This document shows, one piece after another, positions 1 to 7,639 of a stretch of 27,903 nucleotides of DNA (within the stretch, counting starts at the first letter, position 1; the number at the start of each line of letters is the position of its first letter). A model generated the notes under the pieces. It did no database searches. It was not told where the DNA came from and saw only the letters and a program-made list of their open reading frames with translations. Location: contig JBAWVF010000035.1 in assembly GCA_037147415.1 (NCBI GenBank), forward strand, positions 1 through 27,903, in the 5' to 3' direction. The position numbers and the translations under genes are program-made. This stretch comes from BOG-933 sp037147415. GTDB taxonomy: Bacteria; Pseudomonadota; Alphaproteobacteria; Azospirillales; Azospirillaceae.

Positions 1-123
1 TTGGTATCGGCGGCGACTGCCGCCGCGCGCCTCATGGCTGCTGCGGCAAGCCCGCGTGAGCGGGCGCCCGCCGTTTGAGGGAGCATTTGATGTGTCAACA
101 TCAAATGCCATTGGTATAAGACC
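1..123. repeat. Non-coding stretch with stacked inverted repeats
   Basis: No gene is visible here. Two hairpins can be read directly. One is at 50-65, a 6-bp GCCCGC/GCGGGC stem around GTGA. The other is at 83-108, an 11-bp perfect stem GCATTTGATGT/ACATCAAATGC around GTCA. TTGGTAT occurs at 2 places, the left edge (1-7) and 111-117, flanking the block. Neither hairpin is followed by a T-run on the minus strand, so intrinsic termination of the 124-1329 gene is not supported. The block could be a dispersed REP-like or MITE-like repeat, but that cannot be tested from one copy. Confidence 0.5.
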
Positions 124-1329
124 TTAATTAAAATAGGTGGCCGGGTCGATTTCGGCCGTTTTCGGCCGGGGCCGCTTTACCGCCGTGTTGGCGCGCTCGG
201 CAACCGTCTGCGACACGATATGAACCCGGGGTGGTGATTTATCGTCCCAGGCCCGAGACTCGTTCCAGGCGCTCTTGTTGCGCGGGTCGATGTCGAGCCG
301 CATGTGAAAACCGCCATGCTGCACGGCCATCACCAGATGAGCCATATTGAAGATGATCTTGCCCCAGCAACCCGATGCGGACTCAAGTCTGGGCACTGGA
401 AGCAAGGACATGCCGGCGCCCTTGGGAAGAGCCGATTGTACTACCGCAATAATGGCCGAATACGTATCTACCAGTTCCTTTTCGACCGATGATTTCTTTG
501 ATTGTACGACTTCGCGGCGCTCCTTGAGCACCAACCCGCTGATTCCCGCCGAGAACTTCTTGACCACTTCGGATTTGGGGTCGACGGTGGCAAAATAGCG
601 GCCGATGGTCTGCTTCAGTTGGTCGAGTGCTTTAAGCTTGCCGGCTTTAACCTCTTCCGGCAGACCGTCCAGGTCCGCCATCTCTTCAACCATGCGGCTG
701 CTGGTCTCGGCGACGCGCTCCAACCATTTGTCCCGGTCACCGTCGTCGCCCTCTCCCAGCACCGAGGCCAGTTCACCCAAGCCGGCCAGGGCCTTATCCT
801 TGGCGGCGAGCAGTTTCTCGCGCGCTTCGTCACGCGTCGCCTGATCATCGGACGCGATCGCCGACGGGTCGGACAGCAAATCGTCGATGACTTCCAACGA
901 CTTGGTCGATTTCTGCAAGGTTTCGAGCAATTCGCCGGGGTCGGGGATTTCGTCGGGGTTCCGCTCGGTCTCGGGTGGCGTATCATTCAACGACAAAGAC
1001 TGATCGGTGCGAACATAGCGCGAGCCGTCTTTGCCGCGCCCGGCAATCAGGGACGGCTGAAAATCAAGCAGTACGCGGCGGCCATTCACCAGGAGAGAGC
1101 ATGCCCCGCGCTTTAGAAAAATCTGGCGGACCAACAGCACGGCATGGCGTTTTTCCGGGAGTTTCATTGATGCCAGCGAGGCGGGAGCCGTCCCTTCCGA
1201 ACTTGGCAATGCGCCATCCGGCACCACGATCCAGAATTGACCGGGCTCCGGAATTGTAAGACAGACCTCCCCTGCCAATTCCTCGGCGTCCGAGGCGATC
1301 ATGTCGAAAGCAAGCGGTGAGTTCGCCAT
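124..1329 (-). CDS. Hypothetical protein, 401 aa, central helical region
   Basis: I do not recognise this protein. It is an intact 401-codon frame ending in TAA, with AAGGA about 12 nt upstream of the ATG. Residues about 125-300 are rich in Glu, Lys, Asp, Leu and Ala and look like long helices or coiled coil. The N-terminal about 110 residues look like a compact beta-rich domain, and the C-terminus is basic and proline-containing. There is no signal peptide and no obvious membrane segment, so a cytoplasmic location is inferred. It lies downstream of the J-domain gene on the same strand but behind a 294-bp AT-rich gap, so it is probably transcribed separately. The last about 70 residues contain several Trp and His but no motif I can name. 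Confidence 0.75.
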   Translation of the reverse strand: MANSPLAFDMIASDAEELAGEVCLTIPEPGQFWIVVPDGALPSSEGTAPASLASMKLPEKRHAVLLVRQIFLKRGACSLLVNGRRVLLDFQPSLIAGRGKDGSRYVRTDQSLSLNDTPPETERNPDEIPDPGELLETLQKSTKSLEVIDDLLSDPSAIASDDQATRDEAREKLLAAKDKALAGLGELASVLGEGDDGDRDKWLERVAETSSRMVEEMADLDGLPEEVKAGKLKALDQLKQTIGRYFATVDPKSEVVKKFSAGISGLVLKERREVVQSKKSSVEKELVDTYSAIIAVVQSALPKGAGMSLLPVPRLESASGCWGKIIFNMAHLVMAVQHGGFHMRLDIDPRNKSAWNESRAWDDKSPPRVHIVSQTVAERANTAVKRPRPKTAEIDPATYFN

Positions 1330-1623
1330 AGCGCACCAGCGTCCTTATCTTGATTCCAAACTTCCCGGCAAATCGTGGAGAGTGGACCGGCTGGAACTAT
1401 CCATCCGAGTATGGCCTTAAATGCCTTAAAAAATCTACCGGGGATGTCAAGCCGCCCGAGAAAGTCCCGCTGCAAAAATGCTCAGTGGAATACAAGTATC
1501 TTGTTTGACACTTCAATCCCTGAATCCCCCCTCTAAAACGACATTAAGTTATTCGGTAAATATTATATCGAAAATATCCGGAAACTTGATAAATCTTTAT
1601 TACCGGCCCCCTGACAATCCCGA
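1330..1623. other. AT-rich intergenic region, no gene seen
   Basis: This gap separates the 401-aa gene from the J-domain gene. It is clearly richer in A/T than its flanks, especially 1530-1620. It should hold the promoter of the 124-1329 gene, but I cannot pick a convincing -35/-10 pair. A short open frame on the plus strand at 1478-1678 has no ribosome binding site or recognisable product. Confidence 0.5.
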
Positions 1624-2391
1624 TTACCGTAGTGCCCGCAAATACTTAATTAAAAGATTGCGGGCATCGATCAGTTGACCCATGCGTTCCCGGCACGGCA
1701 AGATACCGGTGTCGGGGTGATAAATCGGTGCCAGCTCGCGAAACCGTTTGGTCACCAGTTGTTCATCATATTCATGGTCGTTGATAAAGCCAAGCATGCC
1801 GGCCGCCTCTCGCAGATCCAGCCGGCCCCGGCGCGGCCGGAACGCCAGCCGCTCAACCGCATTGGCCAGCGCCCTGGTGCGATATTCCAGCTTCTCGACG
1901 CTGGCGGACAGGCGTTTGTGCTCCTCAACCTCAATCAGCCGGTAGCCTTTAGCATCATCCAGGGCAAGCGCCACCGCAAGCGCCTGCCGGATGGTGGCGT
2001 GATCGAGCCCGTAGTCCAGGCGCAACACCAAGGTCGGGGTCAGGCTCGGCACCGGTTGATAGCCGGAGCCATGGCGGTGCAACGGATTATCGCGGTCGTC
2101 GCCGTTGGGCTCGCCGGGATCGGCGATCAGGGCGCAGACCCCGGGGGAAACCAGGGTCCGCACCATACGCACCAGCCCGGCGGCATCGATCCCGCGTCGT
2201 TTGGCCAAGCCGAGTACGGCGGTGCGGAACGGCGCTTGACAGGGCACGGTATAAACGACCCGGTCATCCTGAAGCCGCGGCATGGCGCCCGGCCCGAACA
2301 GTCCGCCGGACGCCGGAGGATCGGATATCGGCAGTCCGGTTTCTCGTTCCGGATAAAGACTGTCGGTCATGCGCTTGTCGGGTGGCGACAT
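1624..2391 (-). CDS. J-domain (DnaJ-like) protein with C-terminal J domain
   Basis: A 255-aa protein whose last about 65 residues look like a J domain, the module that stimulates the ATPase of Hsp70 (DnaK). The diagnostic HPD tripeptide is present in the context YHPDTG at about residues 226-231. It follows a helix beginning at about residue 210 (YDEQLVTKRFRELAP) and precedes a final basic helix ending in KYLRALR. The rest of the protein has no recognisable domain. A C-terminal J domain is the reverse of canonical DnaJ and suggests a specialised DnaK targeting factor rather than the general chaperone. The frame starts 59 nt after the previous stop on the same strand. An alternative ATG lies at 2370; neither start has a strong ribosome binding site. 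Confidence 0.75.
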   Translation of the reverse strand: MSPPDKRMTDSLYPERETGLPISDPPASGGLFGPGAMPRLQDDRVVYTVPCQAPFRTAVLGLAKRRGIDAAGLVRMVRTLVSPGVCALIADPGEPNGDDRDNPLHRHGSGYQPVPSLTPTLVLRLDYGLDHATIRQALAVALALDDAKGYRLIEVEEHKRLSASVEKLEYRTRALANAVERLAFRPRRGRLDLREAAGMLGFINDHEYDEQLVTKRFRELAPIYHPDTGILPCRERMGQLIDARNLLIKYLRALR

Positions 2392-2449
2392 CGGCGATCC
2401 CGGGTGCGGTGCGAGTTTCCTGGATTCTCGCCTGAAGTCCGGACTCCGG

Positions 2450-3094
2450 TCAAGTCCCGCCGTGCACCGGTTTCAGACGCCCGACCAGATGGCGGACGTA
2501 ATCTTCGTCGCTTTGTCCGGCCACACCGGCAAAGAGCCGGATCAAGCCGTCGGCCAGGGCGCCGGTTCGGGTCAAATCGATACGCCAGTGCCCGCCCTCG
2601 CGCAGAAACTCGGCGCGCAGCAACCCGGGCTTGCCCTTAACGATCAGCGGTGCCCCGGCCCGGTCACCCTCCAGCGTGATCACGCCGAGCCCGGCCTCGG
2701 CTACCGTCTCCGGTCGCAGCCAGTGACGTTCCAGCGCATACTCGATCAGTTCGGCGGTCTTGAGTCGGCGCAACTCGGCGGCCGGGACGAAGCGGCGCAA
2801 GGACAGCACGGCCAGCTTTTCCGAGGGCGAAAAGCGATCGAGCGGAGCAACGCTCCCGCTGCGCGCCGTCGAGCGGATGGCCTCCAGCCGCGAGCGTGAC
2901 GTGCGGGTCAGCAAGCCGAGCAGCGTCATCCCGTCGCCCTTTTGCAAGGCGAGGCGGGCCGCGGTGAATACGGCGTCGACCTGCTGTCGGGCAGCGCGCT
3001 CGCTCGGCAGTTCGAGCGCCGAGACGGTGGAAGCCAGCGTGACCGCCGCGACACACAGCAGGGCCGCCAGGGTGCGGAAAAAATGTAAGTTCAT
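2450..3094 (-). CDS. Small secreted protein, unknown function
   Basis: About 214 aa. I chose the ATG at 3094 because it begins a clear signal peptide (basic/aromatic start, hydrophobic stretch AALLCVAAVTLA, then a likely cut near VSA-LE) and because it overlaps the TGA of the upstream DUF2336 gene in an ATGA. A longer in-frame start at 3247 would bury the signal peptide and overlap that gene, so I reject it. The mature part is mostly helical. It ends in a segment (REGGHWRIDLTRTG) that resembles the last strands of NTF2-like or DUF-type small alpha/beta folds, which is only a weak hint. Translational coupling to a diguanylate cyclase and a DUF2336 protein suggests it belongs to the same envelope or signalling unit. 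Confidence 0.72.
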   Translation of the reverse strand: MNLHFFRTLAALLCVAAVTLASTVSALELPSERAARQQVDAVFTAARLALQKGDGMTLLGLLTRTSRSRLEAIRSTARSGSVAPLDRFSPSEKLAVLSLRRFVPAAELRRLKTAELIEYALERHWLRPETVAEAGLGVITLEGDRAGAPLIVKGKPGLLRAEFLREGGHWRIDLTRTGALADGLIRLFAGVAGQSDEDYVRHLVGRLKPVHGGT

Positions 3095-4398
3095 GGGATG
3101 TCGAAGAATTCGAGTTGCCAGATCATATCGCGCTCCGAAAGCGGATAGTCGGTACCGTTGCGGGGGCTGAGCGCGTCTTTCGGGGTAATGCGGGCCAGCC
3201 GCAACTGTACCTGTCTGGCCAGCCGCATCGACAATCCGGCGCGCCAAACCAGCGAGGTCACGGCGCGCGGGTTATGGGTCGCGAGCACTTTATCAACCGT
3301 GTCGCTTTTGGTTCCGATCAACTCGGCCAAAGCGGCGATCACGAAGGCTCTGTCCCCTTCGGCCAGGGCGATATTGATCACCGGCTCTTCCAATTTGCCT
3401 TCGGCATGGAGACGGCGAGCGCGGTTGGCTCCCGAATCATCGGGCTCCTCTCCCGCTCCGGATTGGGCCCAGGGCGGGTCGATCGGTTCCGGTTCGGGGC
3501 GCCGTCCGGCGGCTCCCGGTCCCGCAGTCCCGGCCGCAGGTTCGTGATTCAGCCGGGTTCGAACCGACTCGGCGATCTGGCGCGCTGCCTCCAGCCCGAG
3601 ATCGGTTCGGTTGCTGAGAACCTGACACAGCGCCCCGGCCACGAATGTTGCCAGCCGCGCCGCCGCCCGCGGGGGTAATTTGGGCCGGCGGACCAGCGGC
3701 CCGTGCCAGGGCTCGTTCTGTGGTGCCCGATCGATAATGCGGTCGAGCGTTTCTTCACGGATCTGCGCGCTGGGATTGCCCAGCAACAGCGTGATCGCAG
3801 AGGGATCGTCACTGCCCGCAATAGCATCGGCAACCGCGGAGCCGACCCCGGCCCGCACCGCGATGGCCGACAAAGCGCCATCGGGCGCATTGCCGAAGAT
3901 AATCTCGATCAGATCCTCGTCGGTGAGGATCGGTGAGTGACGCAGTACCGGACCGCAGACGCTAAGCTCGACGTCCCGGGCCAGTAAATTGATGACGTTG
4001 GCCGGTGCGGTGGCGACGCTCTGCAACTCTTCGGCCAGAATACGCCGAATCGCGGTGGCCTGATCGCGTGCCAGCGTTTCCAGAATATCGACGGTCATCC
4101 GCTCGATCTGGTCGAGCCGGTCCGGCGGCAATTCCGGTGCCAACCGCGCAATTTTACGGGCCAGCCCGCCGCGAACCTCGTGGTCGCTGTCATTAACCAG
4201 CAGTAAATCGGCTTGACGCGGGGTGCTGGCATTGGCCGCGATTTCGCGCCGCACCTCCGGTTCGTTGTCGCTGGCCAGGAAATACAGCAATTCACGCCGC
4301 ACATCGCCACGCGCCGCCAACTGCCGCCGCACCTCCGGGTCCGGACTGCGCGCCATTTTTTTAGCGGCCAGGTAGTCGTCGGGATCGGACGAATTCAC
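3091..4398 (-). CDS. DUF2336 family protein
   Basis: A 435-aa protein matching the DUF2336 family, which is common in Rhodospirillales and other alphaproteobacteria and has no settled biochemical role. Residues about 10-120 contain HEAT-like helical repeats: motifs of the type SPDPEVRRQLA, NEPEVRREIA and DSDHEVRGGLA recur at roughly 25-30 residue spacing. About 120-300 continue the family domain. Around residues 290-330 is a Pro/Gly/Ala-rich linker, and the C-terminal about 100 residues are helical again. No signal peptide, so cytoplasmic. Its ATG overlaps the stop of the diguanylate cyclase gene and its stop overlaps the next start, both as ATGA, so the three products are translationally coupled. 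A scaffold or regulator role in the c-di-GMP pathway is inferred from this coupling only. Confidence 0.85.
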   Translation of the reverse strand: MNSSDPDDYLAAKKMARSPDPEVRRQLAARGDVRRELLYFLASDNEPEVRREIAANASTPRQADLLLVNDSDHEVRGGLARKIARLAPELPPDRLDQIERMTVDILETLARDQATAIRRILAEELQSVATAPANVINLLARDVELSVCGPVLRHSPILTDEDLIEIIFGNAPDGALSAIAVRAGVGSAVADAIAGSDDPSAITLLLGNPSAQIREETLDRIIDRAPQNEPWHGPLVRRPKLPPRAAARLATFVAGALCQVLSNRTDLGLEAARQIAESVRTRLNHEPAAGTAGPGAAGRRPEPEPIDPPWAQSGAGEEPDDSGANRARRLHAEGKLEEPVINIALAEGDRAFVIAALAELIGTKSDTVDKVLATHNPRAVTSLVWRAGLSMRLARQVQLRLARITPKDALSPRNGTDYPLSERDMIWQLEFFDIP

Positions 4399-6119
4399 GA
4401 CGCGGCGTCCTTCAATCCGTGGTTGTCGCTGCTTAACCGAGCCGCCAGACCGAAGCGACCCTTGCCTTCGATTTTAGCGCGATACATCGCCGAATCGGCG
4501 CGCTCCAGCAAGGTGGCGATGCCTTCCCCCTGCCCCGGATGATGAAGCGCAATCCCGATCGACATGCCGAGCGGCCGGTCTTCTCCCGCCGATAGTGCAC
4601 TAAGTTCGGCAATTCCGCTCAATAATCGTTCGGCCACCACGGTTGCGCCGTTTTGCTCCGTGCGGGCAAGCCACAGCACGAACTCGTCACCGCCCATGCG
4701 GCCGGCAATATCGCCGGGGCGGCTCCCGCGCATAATCAGTGCGGCCACCGCTCGCAGCACCTCGTCGCCCTGACGGTGCCCGCGCTGGTCGTTGACCGCC
4801 TTGAAGTTGTCGAGGTCGATATAGAGCAAGGCCGAGGGGCCGAAATCGCGCCAAGTCAGCATTTCCTCCAACCGCTCCAGGAAGGTGCGGCGGTTGAACA
4901 GGCCGGTCAAGCTGTCGCGCTCGGACAAATGCCGGAGATGCTCCTGATAGGCGATCTGAGCATGGGTCAGCCCGACGCGGTCGGCAACCGAGGCGATCAG
5001 GGCTCGCGCGTCATCGTCCCAGGTATCCGAACCGATTTGTCGCCACACGCAGACACTGCCATTGACGCCGCTGCGGAATCGGGTCGAGCACACCAGCAGC
5101 GACAGCGACCCGGCCTGACGTTCCAGGGCTGTCGACGCGCCGGCCACTTCTTCGAGCAGGAGCGACGGCGACAACTCGGCCGGCACCTCGCCGGAAGCGG
5201 CGGCAAGCACGATCGTACCCTCGGCCTCAAGGCGATAAATCGCGCAGCCGTTGGCCCCGAGCGCGACCGCGGTTTCCCCGGCCGCCGCCTCCAGCGCCTT
5301 GCCGACATCCAACTGTTCCCGCAGGCAATAGACGATATGGTTGAGCATGCGCTCGCGGTTGCGCACCTTTTCGAGTTCGGCGGCATGCAGCGCTTGTTCG
5401 GTCAGGTCGCGGCAGACCCCGCGCGCCCCGATCCGGACTCCGCCCGCGCCGAACAGCGGCTTGACCGAGGTTTGCAGGCAGGTGGGCGTCCCGTCTGCGG
5501 CCCGCAGCCATAATTCGACATCATCGATCGGCCGTTGCGCCTCGAAGGTCAGCACCATGTCGGTATCCTCTTCGAACGCCAACTCGCGCGGATGGCGTCC
5601 GACCAGCGCCTCGCCGGCAAATCCGAGCGCTCCGCGTGTCGATACGAACACGAAGCGCCCGTCCGGCCCGGTTTCCCAGGCGAAATCCGATGAAATCTCG
5701 ACCAGATCCTTATAACGCTGGCGCGATTCGGTCAGGGTATGGCGCAGGCGCCGCTCCAGCGTCACTTCACGGCCGAGCACCAACAGCAGGGATTCCGACA
5801 GCCGCACCGCCTGCCACTCATAGACCAGGGTTCCGGAACCGCGCGGCAATCGACTCGAGCGCTGGCTCGCCAGTCCGGCCAGGGCGGCGGTGCGCCAGAT
5901 CGAAATGCCGTTCCACCAGCCCCGATCCTCGTTCAAAAGCACTTGCGCCGCCGTGTTGAGCGCCAACACTTCATCGGTGCCCGAAACCAGCACCGCCGGG
6001 CCGGGATAGCCGGTGATTACAGCCAGCAAGTCGGCGCTGACGGTGGAAAGACTTTCCGGTGGCGGAGGGGGCACGGTCACGTTCGGGTCAATGTCGTTGT
6101 TGCGATCTTCATATCGCAC
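4395..6119 (-). CDS. Diguanylate cyclase, PAS-PAS-GAF-GGDEF
   Basis: A 574-aa enzyme that should make cyclic di-GMP from two GTP. The GGDEF domain starts at about residue 401 (RDSLTGLFNRR). It contains the metal-binding LLYIDLDNFK strand, an intact GGDEF active-site loop at 476-480, and an RxxD inhibitory site (RPGD, 467-470) at the standard five-residue spacing. Catalysis and product feedback are therefore both expected. Upstream are a degenerate PAS-like region (about 25-125), a second PAS with PAC-like end (about 135-245) and a GAF-like domain (about 260-385). There is no membrane segment, so it is a soluble sensor whose ligand is unknown. No EAL domain is present. It is the first gene of an ATGA-coupled trio and begins 15 nt after the membrane protein gene. 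Confidence 0.93.
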   Translation of the reverse strand: MRYEDRNNDIDPNVTVPPPPPESLSTVSADLLAVITGYPGPAVLVSGTDEVLALNTAAQVLLNEDRGWWNGISIWRTAALAGLASQRSSRLPRGSGTLVYEWQAVRLSESLLLVLGREVTLERRLRHTLTESRQRYKDLVEISSDFAWETGPDGRFVFVSTRGALGFAGEALVGRHPRELAFEEDTDMVLTFEAQRPIDDVELWLRAADGTPTCLQTSVKPLFGAGGVRIGARGVCRDLTEQALHAAELEKVRNRERMLNHIVYCLREQLDVGKALEAAAGETAVALGANGCAIYRLEAEGTIVLAAASGEVPAELSPSLLLEEVAGASTALERQAGSLSLLVCSTRFRSGVNGSVCVWRQIGSDTWDDDARALIASVADRVGLTHAQIAYQEHLRHLSERDSLTGLFNRRTFLERLEEMLTWRDFGPSALLYIDLDNFKAVNDQRGHRQGDEVLRAVAALIMRGSRPGDIAGRMGGDEFVLWLARTEQNGATVVAERLLSGIAELSALSAGEDRPLGMSIGIALHHPGQGEGIATLLERADSAMYRAKIEGKGRFGLAARLSSDNHGLKDAAS

Positions 6120-6134
6120 CGATCGGAGATTCGG

Positions 6135-7625
6135 TCAATCGGACCCCGGGCTTGAATATCGGTGGATGACGGCAAAACCATCGGTGTAAACGCGCTGCCA
6201 GCCCGGCAAATGATCGAGAACGCCGACCGCAGGGCTGCCCGACTCGAGCATCGTCCAACGAATTCGGTAGTCGTGCAGAATGGAGAGCAGTGCTTGTCGG
6301 TCTCCGGTATAGGCCCGCAGATGGCGGCTCCAGAAGGCATCGCCGTACATATCCAGGCGCCCGTCGATAAACGGCGCAACTCCGTTAAAGATTAGATAGC
6401 CGCCGAAAGGATGTGCATTGAACACCGGGCCGGAAAGCCCGAGCGCCTGGGCCGCAAGAAGCGCCGAATGCGGTGTATTCGGCCCGTCGACCCGCTCGAT
6501 CGGCCGGGCCGAAAAGCCGGCGGCAAGACCCAGTGTCAACAGACCGGCCAGAGCAACCGCCCCCGCGCTCGCCGGTCGGGATGCACGGTGCTCCGCCGCC
6601 GTCATCTTTGGCAGAAGCAGGCGTAGTTGCGCTCCCAGCGGCGCCGCCACCACCAGCGGGGCGCACAGCCCGAGTAAATCGCCATGCCGCTGGTGTTTCA
6701 GCGCCATATGAACCAGCAACAGCAACAGCGCGGTCCGGGTTAACGGCAAGCGCACACCGGTTGAAAATCCGAGCGCGAGCAACCCGAGCAGGCAAACCTC
6801 CAGCACTTGGAATTGTTGGAAATCGACGCTTTTCCATTCGATGATTTCGGCCTGCAACACCGCCTGACCGAGCACGTGGAAGGGAAACAACAGTGCCTCG
6901 AAGCCCCGGGGATTAAGGGCGGAGACCAGCCCGGCCAACAGGACAAACAGCGTCCATCGCCCGGCTTCCCGACGGCGCGCGGCAAAATCCGGGGCGGACA
7001 GCACGGCCTCCACCATGAAGAACCCGGCCAGCGCCAGCCCGAACAGGAAGCCGCCATGAAGATTCACCCACAGCACCATCAAGGGCAAAGCGCGCCAAGG
7101 CGGCGAGGCGTCGTTGTCCCGGGCGCGGACCAGCGCCGCCACCCACAGCACCAGGATCGGAAAGGCCAGCACATGCGGCCGCACCAACAGATGCGGCATG
7201 GTCAGCCCGGCTCCGAGCGCCACGGCCAGCAACGCATGAATCGGCTTGAAATGCGGCAAAAGAAAGCGGGTCAACAGCGCAAGGGCGGCCGCAAAACTGA
7301 AGACGGCGACCAGAATCGTGCCGTTCCAGCCCGAATATTGATAAACCAGGGCGAAGATCAGCTCTGCCAGCCATTCATGAGCGAACCAGGGCGCTCCGGG
7401 GAGACTGTGTGAAAACGGGTCGAAAAACGGCACGGCATGGTGGCTGAGCATCCAGCGCCCGGCTTCGATGTGCCAATAGGTATCCGGGTCGTTCAGCAAT
7501 TTCAGCGCCGCGGTCAGCGGCAGCGCCACCATCCCGAGCCAGATCAGAACGGGCAGGGACGGCGCCCATCGGCGCGCCCCGTCCCGCCGGCGACTCTCAA
7601 GAGACTCGCCGGCAGCGGACGGCAT
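6135..7625 (-). CDS. Polytopic membrane protein, GT-C glycosyltransferase-like architecture
   Basis: A 496-aa protein with about ten hydrophobic segments between residues 22 and 375, followed by a soluble domain of about 110 residues. After the first membrane segment comes an acidic/aromatic loop with NDPDTYWHIEAGRWML and then WFAHEWLAEL. An early extracytoplasmic loop with acidic residues is typical of GT-C-fold enzymes and related proteins that use lipid-linked sugars. The resemblance is architectural and I cannot name a substrate. The C-terminal domain contains the pattern FNAHPFGGYLIF...FIDGRLDMYG, recurrent in this uncharacterised family. The gene begins 14 nt after the stop of the periplasmic protein gene and ends 15 nt before the diguanylate cyclase, so it is probably in one operon with both. 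Confidence 0.75.
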   Translation of the reverse strand: MPSAAGESLESRRRDGARRWAPSLPVLIWLGMVALPLTAALKLLNDPDTYWHIEAGRWMLSHHAVPFFDPFSHSLPGAPWFAHEWLAELIFALVYQYSGWNGTILVAVFSFAAALALLTRFLLPHFKPIHALLAVALGAGLTMPHLLVRPHVLAFPILVLWVAALVRARDNDASPPWRALPLMVLWVNLHGGFLFGLALAGFFMVEAVLSAPDFAARRREAGRWTLFVLLAGLVSALNPRGFEALLFPFHVLGQAVLQAEIIEWKSVDFQQFQVLEVCLLGLLALGFSTGVRLPLTRTALLLLLVHMALKHQRHGDLLGLCAPLVVAAPLGAQLRLLLPKMTAAEHRASRPASAGAVALAGLLTLGLAAGFSARPIERVDGPNTPHSALLAAQALGLSGPVFNAHPFGGYLIFNGVAPFIDGRLDMYGDAFWSRHLRAYTGDRQALLSILHDYRIRWTMLESGSPAVGVLDHLPGWQRVYTDGFAVIHRYSSPGSD

Positions 7626-7639
7626 ATCGGGGTCGGAAC

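Noticed and set aside
1675..2640. Long plus-strand open frame opposite the J-domain gene
   Set aside because: It is antisense to a gene with an HPD motif and crosses a gene boundary. Its translation is Arg/Gln/Gly-rich without domains, as expected for the complement of GC-rich coding DNA.
4653..5513. 286-codon plus-strand frame opposite the diguanylate cyclase
   Set aside because: The opposite strand encodes intact PAS, GAF and GGDEF domains; the antisense product has no motif or ribosome binding site.
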